DNA of 64,000 nucleotides, from positions 1,533,501-1,597,500 of the forward strand of contig NZ_AP021888.1 of the NCBI RefSeq assembly GCF_011398155.1, in the 5' to 3' direction. The translations under genes and the position numbers were made by a program. Source of the stretch: Thiosulfativibrio zosterae (GTDB taxonomy: Bacteria > Pseudomonadota > Gammaproteobacteria > Thiomicrospirales > Thiomicrospiraceae). This document shows, piece by piece, positions 54,409 to 64,000 of the stretch (position 1 is its first letter; every line of letters begins with the position of its first letter). The notes beneath the pieces were generated by a model. That model worked only from the letters and a program-made list of their open reading frames with translations. It was not told where the DNA came from and ran no database searches.

Positions 54409-55065
54409 ATGAAACTTTTATTTGATCTTTTTCCCGTTATTCTATTTTTTATTGCCTTTAAGCTCTATGGCATCTATGTAGCCACCGCAGTTGCCATCGC
54501 AGCATCGGTTGTTCAGGTCAGTTATATGTACCTCAAACATAAAACCGTTGAGAAAATGCACCTTATTACCCTCGCGATTATCGTTGTCATGGGGGGTGCA
54601 ACACTGATTTTGCATGATGAAGTTTTTATTATGTGGAAACCAACCGTGATCAACTGGGGATTTGCTTTAGTCTTTTTGGGTAGCCATTTCATTGGCAAAA
54701 AACCCATCATCAGACGTATGATGGACGGATCGCTCAGCCTTCCAGATAACATCTGGGTCAAATTGAGTGCCATGTGGATAGTGTTCTTTATTTTCTCAGG
54801 CTTTTTAAACCTGTATGTGGCTTATAACTACGATACAGACACTTGGGTAAACTTCAAACTGTTTGGTTTGATGGGCTTAACACTGGTATTTATTGTGATT
54901 CAAGGGATTTATATTTCGCGTTATTTGAAACCTGAAGATGAAGACAGTTTACAAGCCGTTAGCGACAAAGAATTAGACATCCTAAGCCAAGTGGAATTGG
55001 ACAGTATTCACAGCCATGATGCCCAAAAAAATAACGATGATAAACCTTCGTCCAAAACCTTTTAA
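54409..55065 (+). CDS. yciB: Inner-membrane septation protein YciB/IspZ
   Basis: Integral membrane protein with about five transmembrane segments, needed for normal cell shape and septation in enterics. Starts MKLLFDLFPVILFFIAFKLY, with GSHFIGKKPIIRRMM and ADNIWVKLS-type motifs of the family. 218 residues with an extra charged tail (HDAQKNNDDKPSSKTF). First of a plus-strand group ending near 57424. Confidence 0.93.
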   Translation: MKLLFDLFPVILFFIAFKLYGIYVATAVAIAASVVQVSYMYLKHKTVEKMHLITLAIIVVMGGATLILHDEVFIMWKPTVINWGFALVFLGSHFIGKKPIIRRMMDGSLSLPDNIWVKLSAMWIVFFIFSGFLNLYVAYNYDTDTWVNFKLFGLMGLTLVFIVIQGIYISRYLKPEDEDSLQAVSDKELDILSQVELDSIHSHDAQKNNDDKPSSKTF

Positions 55066-55092
55066 TCTCTTGCACTGCTTTAAGGAACGCCC

Positions 55093-55401
55093 ATGCTTTA
55101 TTCTATTTTCGCTTATGATGTCGCTAACAGTTTACCCATGCGCAAAACCGCTCGACCAGCACATATTGAAAGACTACAAGCCCTAGCCGATCAAAACCGT
55201 TTAATATTAGCAGGACCCAATCCTGCCATTGACAGCGCTGATCCAGGCGAAGCCGGTTTTACAGGCAGTTTAATTGTTGCCGAATTTGAGTCTTTAGAGG
55301 CCGCACAAGTTTGGGCCAATGCAGACCCCTATTTGGCGGCGGGTGTTTATGAAAAAGTGGACGTCAAACCCTTTAAACAAGTGTTTCCTCAAGCTGTTTA
55401 A
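55093..55401 (+). CDS. yciI: YciI family protein
   Basis: 102-residue ferredoxin-like fold protein (YCII domain) with [21 protein letters not shown] and [16 protein letters not shown], including the conserved His-Asp pair thought to act in catalysis. Function not established. 27 bases after yciB, mirroring the yciB...yciI grouping in E. coli. Confidence 0.92.
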   Translation: MLYSIFAYDVANSLPMRKTARPAHIERLQALADQNRLILAGPNPAIDSADPGEAGFTGSLIVAEFESLEAAQVWANADPYLAAGVYEKVDVKPFKQVFPQAV

Positions 55402-55443
55402 TTTAAAAAACCTGTGAAGAATTAAGAAAATAAAGGTGTCGTT

Positions 55444-55905
55444 ATGCCCAATGTTGCTTATCTCATCCCTAAACGCAATCAAAAACTCGCGTTAGAAACC
55501 GCCGATCCTTTAGAGTTGGTGGATTTGCAATTCGTAGAAATCCCATTACTGGGTTGGACATCTGCAGGTCAACCCATTCAAATGGAAATGGATTACGACA
55601 CCGTGAGTGTGCCCAGCACCATGGTCAAAAAAGAAACCTTTGCGCTCAGAGTAAAAGGGAATTCGATGATTGAAGAAGACATCAAAGATGGCGATATTGT
55701 GATTATTGAACGCCGTTCTTCTGCTGAAAATGGTGAATCCGTGGTGGTCAGAATCAATAACGAAGTCGTCACCATGAAAAAGTTCTATATTGAAAAAACA
55801 GGGATTCGCTTACAACCGGCCAATGCCGATATGGAGCCCATTTTTATCACCAATGAACAAATCGAAATTCTAGGCATCGTTACCGGCATTTTGCGCACAC
55901 CTTAA
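55444..55905 (+). CDS. Stand-alone S24 (LexA/UmuD-like) peptidase
   Basis: 153-residue autoprotease domain: Ala41-Gly42 scissile bond (GWTSAGQPIQ), nucleophile Ser74 (VKGNSMIEED) and general-base Lys112 (VVTMKKF), spaced as in LexA and UmuD. Only 41 residues precede the cleavage site and they show no helix-turn-helix, so it is not a full LexA repressor (84 residues before the site). Neither umuC nor dinB is adjacent. It may be a UmuD-like subunit, an anti-repressor or a LexA paralogue that lost its DNA-binding domain. AAGGTG precedes the ATG. Confidence 0.85.
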   Translation: MPNVAYLIPKRNQKLALETADPLELVDLQFVEIPLLGWTSAGQPIQMEMDYDTVSVPSTMVKKETFALRVKGNSMIEEDIKDGDIVIIERRSSAENGESVVVRINNEVVTMKKFYIEKTGIRLQPANADMEPIFITNEQIEILGIVTGILRTP

Positions 55906-55939
55906 ACATTAGAAAATTAATTCTAGGCCAGTCACTTTC

Positions 55940-56452
55940 ATGCAAATTTTCATTACCGGCGGCACCCTTGATAAAGATTATCACCCGATTCAAGGGCAAC
56001 TGACATTCGAGAAAACTCAGCTGCCAGAAATGCTCGCCCAAGCTAATCTAACGCAACCCACCGCCCTAAGTGTTTTAATGCTCAAAGACAGCTTAGAAAT
56101 GACCGATGCCGATCGCAAAATCATCACCGAGTCTTGTTTGAACTGCAGCGACAACCAAATCCTCATTACCCATGGCACAGACACCATGCCCATAACAGCC
56201 GCCACCCTTCTCAAACATCATACGCAAATGCCCGAGAAAACCATTGTACTCACTGGCGCTATGCGTCCTTTTGCTTTAGGCAATTCTGATGCGACGTTTA
56301 ATCTTGGCAGTGCCATTATGGCGTTAAATTTAACCAGGCCTGGTGTTTATATTGCCATGAATGGGCAATTATTTGAGGCAGGTAAAGTCACTAAAAACAC
56401 CCAAAAAGGGCTTTTTGAAGTCACATCACCTAGCAACAACTTAACAACTTAA
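55940..56452 (+). CDS. Asparaginase N-domain protein
   Basis: 170-residue homologue of the N-terminal domain of type I/II L-asparaginases with TGGTLDKDY (first catalytic Thr), LITHGTDTMPIT (second Thr-Asp) and VLTGAMRPFALGNSDATFNL. The usual C-terminal domain (another 150 or so residues) is missing; stand-alone versions occur in other proteobacteria. Activity is uncertain. The stop codon falls within a 16-bp tandem repeat. It contains an exact core copy of the dispersed palindrome encoding T-R-P-G. Confidence 0.85.
   Translation: MQIFITGGTLDKDYHPIQGQLTFEKTQLPEMLAQANLTQPTALSVLMLKDSLEMTDADRKIITESCLNCSDNQILITHGTDTMPITAATLLKHHTQMPEKTIVLTGAMRPFALGNSDATFNLGSAIMALNLTRPGVYIAMNGQLFEAGKVTKNTQKGLFEVTSPSNNLTT
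56332..56345. repeat. AACCAGGCCTGGTT motif inside the asparaginase-like gene
   Basis: AACCAGGCCTGGTG, exact core at 56334-56343. The first core base is a second codon position (ACC AGG CCT GGT). Confidence 0.9.
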
Positions 56453-56474
56453 TAACCTAACAACTTAATAACCT
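56443..56474. repeat. 16-bp tandem repeat across the asparaginase-like stop codon
   Basis: Two perfect copies of AACAACTTAATAACCT (56443-56458, 56459-56474), preceded by a half copy AACAACTT at 56435-56442. The gene's TAA lies in the first full copy, so the last residues are repeat-encoded. Confidence 0.9.
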
Positions 56475-56512
56475 GAACATATCCTGACCTCTTTTTTCTC
56501 CAAAGGCATCCC

Positions 56513-57424
56513 TTGAAAATCATCTTAGCTTATAGCACCGTAGTTCTCATTTGGGCAACGACTCCCCTAGCCATTCAATGGAGTGGCCAAATGGATTGGT
56601 TTTTAGGGATTTCAGGGCGATTTTTTATCAGTGCAGCCTTGTGTTTACCGTTGATTTTTTGGTTTTCCAAAACACCCTTCTCACTGCAATGGCGAGAAAT
56701 GCGCATTTATTTAGCGGCAGCTATTGGCATGGTCGGCGGCATGAGCGGCATGTACTATGCGGCGCAAACCATGCCTTCAGGTTGGATTTCACTGGTATTT
56801 GGTTTGACCCCAATTATGACAGGCATTTTAGCTGCAACCCTCTTTAAAAACCTGACCTTATCGCCTTCAAAATATTTAGGAATGTTGGTTAGCTTTATGG
56901 GGTTAGCGGTTATTTTTTACCCCAATCTCAATACTCGATGGACAGAACTCAGCCTAGAACAAACGCCACTCATTATTGGTTTGAGCATTGCCTTGGGTGC
57001 GGTTTTTTTGCATGCTCTAAGCACTTTATTGGTCAAAAAGGTCAACTATGGAATTTCTAGCCTACACTTGGTCGCTGGCACGGCTTGGATCAGCAGTTTG
57101 ATTTACTTAATGATTGACCCAAGCTTTTTATGGAGCTGGACAAGTTTGCCCTCAAAATCACTTTGGTCAATTGCCTATTTAGGAACCTTTGGCTCGGTAT
57201 TAGGATTTGTGCTTTACTACTTTTTGCTCAAACAAATCGATGCGATACGCTTAGGGTTTATCACCTTAATCACACCGGTTGTGGCGTTATTATTAGGGCA
57301 TTATTTTAATGAAGAAGCCTTGAACCTAACCATTTGGCTGGGGGCAGGCCTGGTTATTTTTGGATTGGTTTTATATGAATTTGGCAGTCGGATTTGGAAG
57401 CGCACCAAACAAAAATCTGTTTAG
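56513..57424 (+). CDS. EamA/DMT-family transporter
   Basis: Ten-helix drug/metabolite transporter superfamily protein with two EamA repeats; MKIILAYSTVVLIWATTPLA is the first helix, and the second repeat begins near LIIGLSIALGAVFLHALSTL. Start is TTG with AAAGG six bases upstream. 303 residues, a normal size. Substrate cannot be told from sequence. A near-copy of the dispersed motif lies at its 3' end. Confidence 0.9.
   Translation: MKIILAYSTVVLIWATTPLAIQWSGQMDWFLGISGRFFISAALCLPLIFWFSKTPFSLQWREMRIYLAAAIGMVGGMSGMYYAAQTMPSGWISLVFGLTPIMTGILAATLFKNLTLSPSKYLGMLVSFMGLAVIFYPNLNTRWTELSLEQTPLIIGLSIALGAVFLHALSTLLVKKVNYGISSLHLVAGTAWISSLIYLMIDPSFLWSWTSLPSKSLWSIAYLGTFGSVLGFVLYYFLLKQIDAIRLGFITLITPVVALLLGHYFNEEALNLTIWLGAGLVIFGLVLYEFGSRIWKRTKQKSV
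57342..57355. repeat. Near-copy of the AACCAGGCCTGGTT motif inside the EamA gene
   Basis: GGGCAGGCCTGGTT: one mismatch in the core, encoding A-G-L-V. AGGCCTGGTT is intact. Confidence 0.55.
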
Positions 57425-57452
57425 TGCTGAGGTTTTTAAAGATTAAATTTGC

Positions 57453-57998
57453 CTACCACTCTAAGCCTTTCAAATACTGAAATAAAGCGCGTGCAGACTT
57501 AGGCGGTTTGTTTTCTTCGGCTTCTTTTTGTGCATTACGAATCCATGTACGCAACTGACTTCTGTCAGCATGGGTGTACATATCCATAAACTCATTTAAG
57601 GCTTCATCACCACCCGCTAACATACGGTCACGCCAGACTTCCAAGCGGTGAAAATGTGCATTCATTGCTTTGGCTTTAACTTCGGCCTCTTCTAACTTGG
57701 TTTTGATTTCAATAATAATTTCTTCATGTTGACGCAGTAGGCGACCCAAAAACAACTTTTGTCTTTTCATGGCAGGACCTTTGTCCATGCCTTTTAACAT
57801 TAAAACAGCATCTTGCACTTCAATGGGCAATTGCATTTTTTTAATTTGTGTGACGGTCATTTCTGTTAATTGCTCACCCAAATCTGTCACGGCTTCAGCG
57901 GCTTTTTTAACTTCTGTTCGGCTTTTAAACTCCTCTTGTTCCCAATCGGGAACCTCTTTAGGAGCTACTTTGCGATTAATATTACGCGGTCTTACCAT
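57453..57998 (-). CDS. darP: 50S assembly factor DarP (YjgA, DUF615)
   Basis: Helical, basic protein that binds late 50S ribosomal precursors in E. coli. The 181 residues match DUF615: SRTEVKKAAEAVTDLGEQL, ALxELPLD-like IQLPIEVQDAV and C-terminal FMDMYTHADRSQLRTWIRNA. Third gene of zipA-ligA-darP, three bases after the ligA stop. Confidence 0.92.
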   Translation of the reverse strand: MVRPRNINRKVAPKEVPDWEQEEFKSRTEVKKAAEAVTDLGEQLTEMTVTQIKKMQLPIEVQDAVLMLKGMDKGPAMKRQKLFLGRLLRQHEEIIIEIKTKLEEAEVKAKAMNAHFHRLEVWRDRMLAGGDEALNEFMDMYTHADRSQLRTWIRNAQKEAEENKPPKSARALFQYLKGLEW

Positions 57999-58001
57999 TT
58001 T

Positions 58002-60095
<2,094 letters not shown>

Positions 60096-60107
60096 TCAGT
60101 AAAACCA

Positions 60108-61055
60108 TTAAATGCCAACGGTTTCGTAGGCAATTGCCGCATCGCGCATGGCTTGAATATCAGATTCTTTCAATAAATGTCTTTGCGCATCATACAGACG
60201 GCCATTTAAACGCTGTGATACTTTGCGAGCAATCATAATCATATCATTCATGGCTGCTGGCGCTTTCACACTGGTTGGCAGTGACAAGATCAGCACCACA
60301 CCTTGTGTCGTGAATGCACTAAACCGTTCTTCTTCCATGGCAGGAAAAGTGCCTGGTTCCATAATATTGGCGACATGCAGGTAAGGCTTACCAAGGGTAT
60401 CTTTTTTAACATAAATACCTTGAGGCGCAAAACTTAAACCAACACCTAATAACGATTTATTTAAAGCATCCATCGCAAAGTCTTGCGAACCCATCACCAT
60501 CACCGCAAACACTTGCGGTTCAGTCACTTCGGCCAATTTATTTTCAGACTCGGTAACCGGCGTATTAGCGGGCTTGCCAAAAGAGGGTTGTTTGTCACCC
60601 GCCGCACCAATTGGCCCGACTTCATCCAATGTTTTTAAATCTTCAACTTCTAAAACAAAATGTTGCGGTGCGCGATTTTGAGTTTCAGCGCTTTCTTTGG
60701 TGGCTTTTTCTGCTTGAATTCTGGGTTTATACGCGGGTTCATGGTCATCAAATTCATCACCAAAGGGTAATTTTCCTTGATTCTCAGGAACGGTTTCAAC
60801 ATCTTCATCAGACTGGGCATGAAAACGCGCTTGGGTTTTATTAGACACCGGAATATGGCCTTCGCCAAATTCGTTCAACGCATGACTGGCTTTTTGACGG
60901 TGTTCAACGCTGTCAGCGTTGTCCGATTCAGGGCGCACACTTTTAGATGCTCTTCCTTTTGAGGCAGGTGTGGGCTGATTACGGTAATGTAAAAACACCA
61001 TCACAGCGACCACAACTAGGGCGAATATCAGCAATACCAGCTGTAATTCATTCAT
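60108..61055 (-). CDS. zipA: Cell division protein ZipA
   Basis: Anchors FtsZ to the inner membrane at the division site. N-terminal membrane helix (LQLVLLIFALVVVAVMVFLH), a charged, Pro/Gln-rich linker (about 25-170) and the C-terminal FtsZ-binding domain (about 175-315, FAVMVMGSQDFAMDALNKSL). AGGAGTG precedes the ATG. ZipA is restricted to gammaproteobacteria, which supports the taxonomic call. Confidence 0.93.
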   Translation of the reverse strand: MNELQLVLLIFALVVVAVMVFLHYRNQPTPASKGRASKSVRPESDNADSVEHRQKASHALNEFGEGHIPVSNKTQARFHAQSDEDVETVPENQGKLPFGDEFDDHEPAYKPRIQAEKATKESAETQNRAPQHFVLEVEDLKTLDEVGPIGAAGDKQPSFGKPANTPVTESENKLAEVTEPQVFAVMVMGSQDFAMDALNKSLLGVGLSFAPQGIYVKKDTLGKPYLHVANIMEPGTFPAMEEERFSAFTTQGVVLILSLPTSVKAPAAMNDMIMIARKVSQRLNGRLYDAQRHLLKESDIQAMRDAAIAYETVGI

Positions 61056-61285
61056 GAAAACACTCCTAAAATCTTCCGTAAGCTTAGACTTGGGACAAAG
61101 CCATTACAATTCCAAATCCAGGCTGCAAAATTTTCGCTTTGACAAGCTGGCATAAATGACGACAATTCTAACCCTTGTGGCGGTTTTTTTCCACAAAAAC
61201 CTCAAATCAACCTGGCTAAAATAGCCCTGACTATTTTAATTAAATGCAGCAATTTTTAATGCCGCTGACACTTGAAGAGAAACGC

Positions 61286-62611
61286 ATGACACCAAAAGCT
61301 AGTCCGACTCAAAATGACCGCTCGCCTTTAATTTTGGGCATTGACCTAGGCACCTCTGGCATTCGTGGCGCGCTGATTGATACTCAAACTCGCCAGCCGA
61401 TCGCTTTTTACGCGGTACCCCTGGCGCTACCCATCAGAAATGCCAACACCAGCGAGCAATCTCCAGAGCTGTGGCTTGAGGGTTTTGAACTGCTGTTACG
61501 CAAAATACAAAACGCCCAACAGACTGCGTTCATAGAACACATCATTCTTGACGCCACCTCATCAACCGTTTGCTTGGTTAATGCCGACTATCAGCCAGTA
61601 TCAATGGCATTGATGTATGACGATAAACGCGCCACCGCAGAAGCGCAATTGATTGCCAAAATTGCACCGAGAAACAGCGGTGCACACGGTGCTTCCAGCA
61701 CCTTAGCCAAAGTGATGTGGCTTTATGAAAACACCCCACACTCAGAATCGTTTTTTGTGTGCCACCAAATAGATTTTATCAATGTTTTTTTAACTGGCTT
61801 ACCTCAAATTACCGATGCCAATAATGCTTTAAAAATGGGATTTGACCCCATCAACATGGTTTGGCCAGATTGGATTTCGCAATTACTCCCAACCATCACG
61901 CTGCCAAAAGTGGTGCTTCCAGGCGATTTTTTGGGCCAAATTCAACCAGGCCTGGTTGAAAAATATGGGTTTTCCAGCAAAACCAAAGTTTATGCTGGTA
62001 CCACAGACAGTATTGCCGCTTTTTTAGCCAGTGGCGCTCACCAACTGGGGGATGCCGTAACATCATTAGGGTCAACCCTGGCACTTAAACTCATCACAGA
62101 AAAACCCATCTTTGCCCCAGAATATGGCATTTACAGTCATCGACTTAAAAATCAATGGCTGGTGGGCGGCGCCTCTAATACGGGCGGTGCCGTTTTGTTA
62201 AAGCACTTTGATTTAGAGGCGTTAATCGAGCATCTTAAAAAAATACCCGAGCGACCCCAAAATACGCATCTCGATTACTATCCCTTGCTTTGCCAAGGAG
62301 AAAGATTTCCCATTTCAGACCCCTGTTTTCAAGGCAATTTAGACCCAATACCCGATAATCCAGAAACATTTTTATTGGGTTTGATTGAAGGGTTGGTGTC
62401 TGTAGAAAAATTAGGATATCAGCGCTTAACTGAATTGGGCGCAAGCCCTGTGACTCGAATATTTACCGCGGGTGGAGGATTGAAAAACCGCGTATGGATG
62501 ACTTTAAGAAGTCAAGAATTGAGCGCTCCAGTGCTGCAAAGTTTGCACACTGAAGCGGCTTTTGGTGTGACACAGTTACTTGAGATTCAATCGTTTAACG
62601 ATCAAACTTAA
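61286..62611 (+). CDS. FGGY-family carbohydrate kinase
   Basis: Sugar kinase related to D-ribulose/xylulose kinases. The 441 residues show the ATPase-fold phosphate motif GIDLGTSGIRGALID, GTTDSIAAFLASGAH and the C-terminal adenosine motif RIFTAGGGLKNRVW. The ATG at 61286 has GAAGAG nine bases upstream; the in-frame ATG at 61244 is an alternative. A pentulose substrate is inferred, supported only by the convergent cbbY and the pentose phosphate genes elsewhere. An exact palindrome copy lies inside the gene. Confidence 0.85.
   Translation: MTPKASPTQNDRSPLILGIDLGTSGIRGALIDTQTRQPIAFYAVPLALPIRNANTSEQSPELWLEGFELLLRKIQNAQQTAFIEHIILDATSSTVCLVNADYQPVSMALMYDDKRATAEAQLIAKIAPRNSGAHGASSTLAKVMWLYENTPHSESFFVCHQIDFINVFLTGLPQITDANNALKMGFDPINMVWPDWISQLLPTITLPKVVLPGDFLGQIQPGLVEKYGFSSKTKVYAGTTDSIAAFLASGAHQLGDAVTSLGSTLALKLITEKPIFAPEYGIYSHRLKNQWLVGGASNTGGAVLLKHFDLEALIEHLKKIPERPQNTHLDYYPLLCQGERFPISDPCFQGNLDPIPDNPETFLLGLIEGLVSVEKLGYQRLTELGASPVTRIFTAGGGLKNRVWMTLRSQELSAPVLQSLHTEAAFGVTQLLEIQSFNDQT
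61944..61957. repeat. AACCAGGCCTGGTT palindrome inside the FGGY kinase gene
   Basis: Perfect 14-mer, extended by TTC/GAA to a 20-bp palindrome (61941-61960). First core base is a first codon position (CAA CCA GGC CTG GTT). Confidence 0.92.
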
Positions 62612-62631
62612 GCATCAGCTTAAGAATAAAC

Positions 62632-63396
62632 TTAAGCCTTGGCAAAAATTTCTTTAACCAAAGCAAGGTCTAACTTATTGCGACCATAAACCTCACCGGC
62701 AATCAATTCAAATGGCGTTTCATCGTCACCCATATGATTCAACACAACCGCGGCTTTAGAGAAGTCATCTTCTTTGGTATATTCGTTGATAGTCACAATG
62801 GTTTTAACATTGGCCGCAGATGAAGACAAGATTCCGTTTAATGAATCTTCAAAAGCAATGGCTTGGTCTGCTGTTAAACCCATTTGCTCGAGTGCCCAAA
62901 TATAAATATCTGGTGCAGGCTTTTTAGCCGGAACGATATCACCCGCAGCAATCACCTCAAACCAAGACTCGGAATCTGGGCCTAAAGTGCTTTCTAATAA
63001 TGCGGTCACATTGGCAGGCGTTGTTGTGGTCACCACCGCCATACGCATACCCTGCGCACGCGCTTCGTTAATCAGGGCTTCCACACCCGTTCTGAGCGGG
63101 ATTTTGCCTTCTGCCATCAACTGGGTATAAAACTTTGTTTTGGCTTCATGTAAACCCTTAACAAAAGCATCAAAATTTTCAGGTTTTGCAAAAGTGGTAT
63201 TAAACTTTTCTAGGTAAAAGCGAATACGCTCTTTACCGCCAGTAACCGCTAAAAGCTCGCCATATAAAGACTCATCCCAAAACCAATCTAAGCCTGCTTC
63301 ATCAAATGCCATGTTAAAGGCAACACGGTGTCCATCTCTTTCTGTATCCGCTAAAGTACCGTCTACATCAAATAATAAGGCCTGTAAGTCCGCCAT
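62632..63396 (-). CDS. cbbY: CbbY, xylulose-1,5-bisphosphate phosphatase
   Basis: HAD-superfamily phosphatase that destroys xylulose-1,5-bisphosphate, a misfire product that inhibits RubisCO. The 254 residues start MADLQALLFDVDGTLADTER, with catalytic D10 and D12, and continue with GHRVAFNMAFDEAGLDW, KKPAPDIY and AFEDSLNGI typical of CbbY rather than generic phosphoglycolate phosphatase. GGAGAG precedes the ATG. It implies a Calvin cycle elsewhere in the genome, and is convergent with a pentulose-type kinase. Confidence 0.9.
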   Translation of the reverse strand: MADLQALLFDVDGTLADTERDGHRVAFNMAFDEAGLDWFWDESLYGELLAVTGGKERIRFYLEKFNTTFAKPENFDAFVKGLHEAKTKFYTQLMAEGKIPLRTGVEALINEARAQGMRMAVVTTTTPANVTALLESTLGPDSESWFEVIAAGDIVPAKKPAPDIYIWALEQMGLTADQAIAFEDSLNGILSSSAANVKTIVTINEYTKEDDFSKAAVVLNHMGDDETPFELIAGEVYGRNKLDLALVKEIFAKA

Positions 63397-63764
63397 GGGA
63401 TTCTCTCCAATTGTTATATTTAAAAGGTTAACCGAGTAAACTATACGGGATTTATCTTTAAATTTCTATGAGTGCGATAAAACTTTTTTGTTTGTTAAAC
63501 CCTATAAAAATTGATATAAAAGCGAGTTAGTTTCACTGACATTGTTTCTTTTTGACGCCAGAAAAATAAACTAAACATTGTTTGTGTAACCCATTTTTGG
63601 TGATAAAATGCCTGCTTTAAAATTTGTTGTGATAAATCAAGTACAACTCCCTAACCGGCTTTTGTAATCAAGTTTAATGTAAGATTTATTTTAAATTTTT
63701 TTAACAATCGCCTAGAAGCCAATGATTTTATAAAGTTTTATAGAATCTAAAGTTGAGAAGAAAA
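63397..63764 (+). other. Divergent regulatory region between cbbY and dksA
   Basis: 368 bases without a gene. For cbbY, a TATAGT -10 (63440-63445 on the minus strand) lacks a clear -35. For dksA see the promoter at 63492-63520; the leader would then be about 240 bases of AT-rich sequence. Confidence 0.5.
63492..63520 (+). promoter_or_regulatory. Probable dksA promoter
   Basis: TTGTTA, 17 bases, TATAAA with TGA upstream: the same hexamers, spacing and extended -10 as the rpsB promoter. The start would lie about 240 bases before dksA. Confidence 0.6.
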
Positions 63765-64000
63765 ATGAATACAAATACTGATTTCATTGAAGACTACCCA
63801 CGCTACGAAATGGAGCCGGGTGAAGAATATATGAGCGCTAGAATGCGTGAGCATTTCAGAGGCAAGTTAATGGCCTGGAAACAACAGTTGTTAAATGAAG
63901 CGTCCATGACGGTCAGCCACCTTAAGAATGATTCAGTAACACCTGCCGACCCTAACGATAGAGCATCACAAGAAGAAGAATTTGCCCTAGAGCTAAGAAC
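63765..64000 (+). CDS. dksA: RNA polymerase-binding transcription factor DksA (3' end outside window)
   Basis: DksA works with ppGpp at RNA polymerase to shut down stable-RNA promoters during starvation. The visible 78 codons read TDFIEDYPRYEMEPGEEYMS then a helix AWKQQLLNEASMTVSHLKND and PADPNDRASQEEEFALELR, matching the E. coli DksA coiled-coil tip region (DxxDxA: DPNDRAS). The zinc-finger C-terminus is beyond the window. GAGAAG precedes the ATG. Confidence 0.94.
   Translation, partial: MNTNTDFIEDYPRYEMEPGEEYMSARMREHFRGKLMAWKQQLLNEASMTVSHLKNDSVTPADPNDRASQEEEFALELR

Noticed and set aside
61076-61285. Extra small gene between zipA and the FGGY kinase
   Set aside because: No open frame with a ribosome-binding site; only the spacer and the alternative kinase start at 61244.

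Overview
ORGANISM. The window is chromosomal DNA of a moderately AT-rich, Gram-negative gammaproteobacterium. The evidence is a lipid A/BAM/undecaprenyl cluster laid out as in E. coli, the gammaproteobacterial proteins ZipA, SlyX, YciB, DarP, RoxA, GlnD and a RelA-type synthetase, and a CbbY phosphatase that usually goes with RubisCO. Together with the chemotaxis genes and many small-genome-style overlaps, this suggests a motile sulfur-oxidising autotroph of the Thiomicrospira/Hydrogenovibrio/Thiomicrorhabdus group. That placement is inference: no 16S rRNA or RubisCO gene is present. LAYOUT. 1-1405: the end of an Fcy1-like cytosine deaminase gene, convergent with cheV. 1515-11437 (minus): uppS-cdsA-rseP-bamA-skp-lpxD-fabZ-lpxA-lpxB-rnhB, one tight envelope-biogenesis operon. 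11603-14755 (minus): rpsB-tsf and pyrH-frr. dxr, which lies between frr and uppS in E. coli, is absent. 15008-18465 (plus): map-glnD, divergent from rpsB. 18510-20360: a large Ig-like lipoprotein. 20458-24909 (minus): acnB, then minC-minD-minE. 25191-26390: two uncharacterised exported proteins, convergent. 26557-35253 (plus): purB, a transglutaminase/DUF2126 protein, roxA and relA. 35345-39022 (minus): gnd-zwf-pgl, the oxidative pentose phosphate branch. 39292-39954 (minus): four tRNA genes (Ala, Glu, Gly, Glu). 40146-44832: gltX, divergent from a TDT-family transporter, an M61 peptidase and slyX. 44946-47432: a chemoreceptor with two CHASE3 modules and a 45-residue HAMP-like repeat array. 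47754-54313 (minus): rnm, a CHASE/PAS histidine kinase, a receiver-PP2C phosphatase, yciO, an M50 peptidase and rluB. 54409-57424 (plus): yciB, yciI, a stand-alone LexA/UmuD-like S24 peptidase, a one-domain asparaginase homologue and an EamA transporter. 57453-61055 (minus): zipA-ligA-darP. 61286-63396: an FGGY kinase convergent with cbbY. 63765-end: the start of dksA. HOW THE GENES WORK TOGETHER. Most of the window is core growth machinery: translation (rpsB, tsf, frr, map, gltX, tRNAs, rluB, roxA, darP), envelope assembly, division-site selection (minCDE, zipA), nitrogen signalling (glnD) and the stringent response (relA, dksA). No mobile element, prophage, CRISPR array or defence locus was seen. 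MOST NOTABLE SIGNAL. A 14-bp palindrome, AACCAGGCCTGGTT, recurs across the whole window: nine copies have an exact 10-bp core and four have one mismatch. It lies in intergenic hairpins and terminators, each with unrelated flanking arms, and also inside coding genes in all three reading phases. This points to DNA-level maintenance, such as an uptake-like or HIP1-like motif or a protein-binding site. Between rpsB and tsf one copy overlaps one arm of a terminator and could form an attenuator switch.
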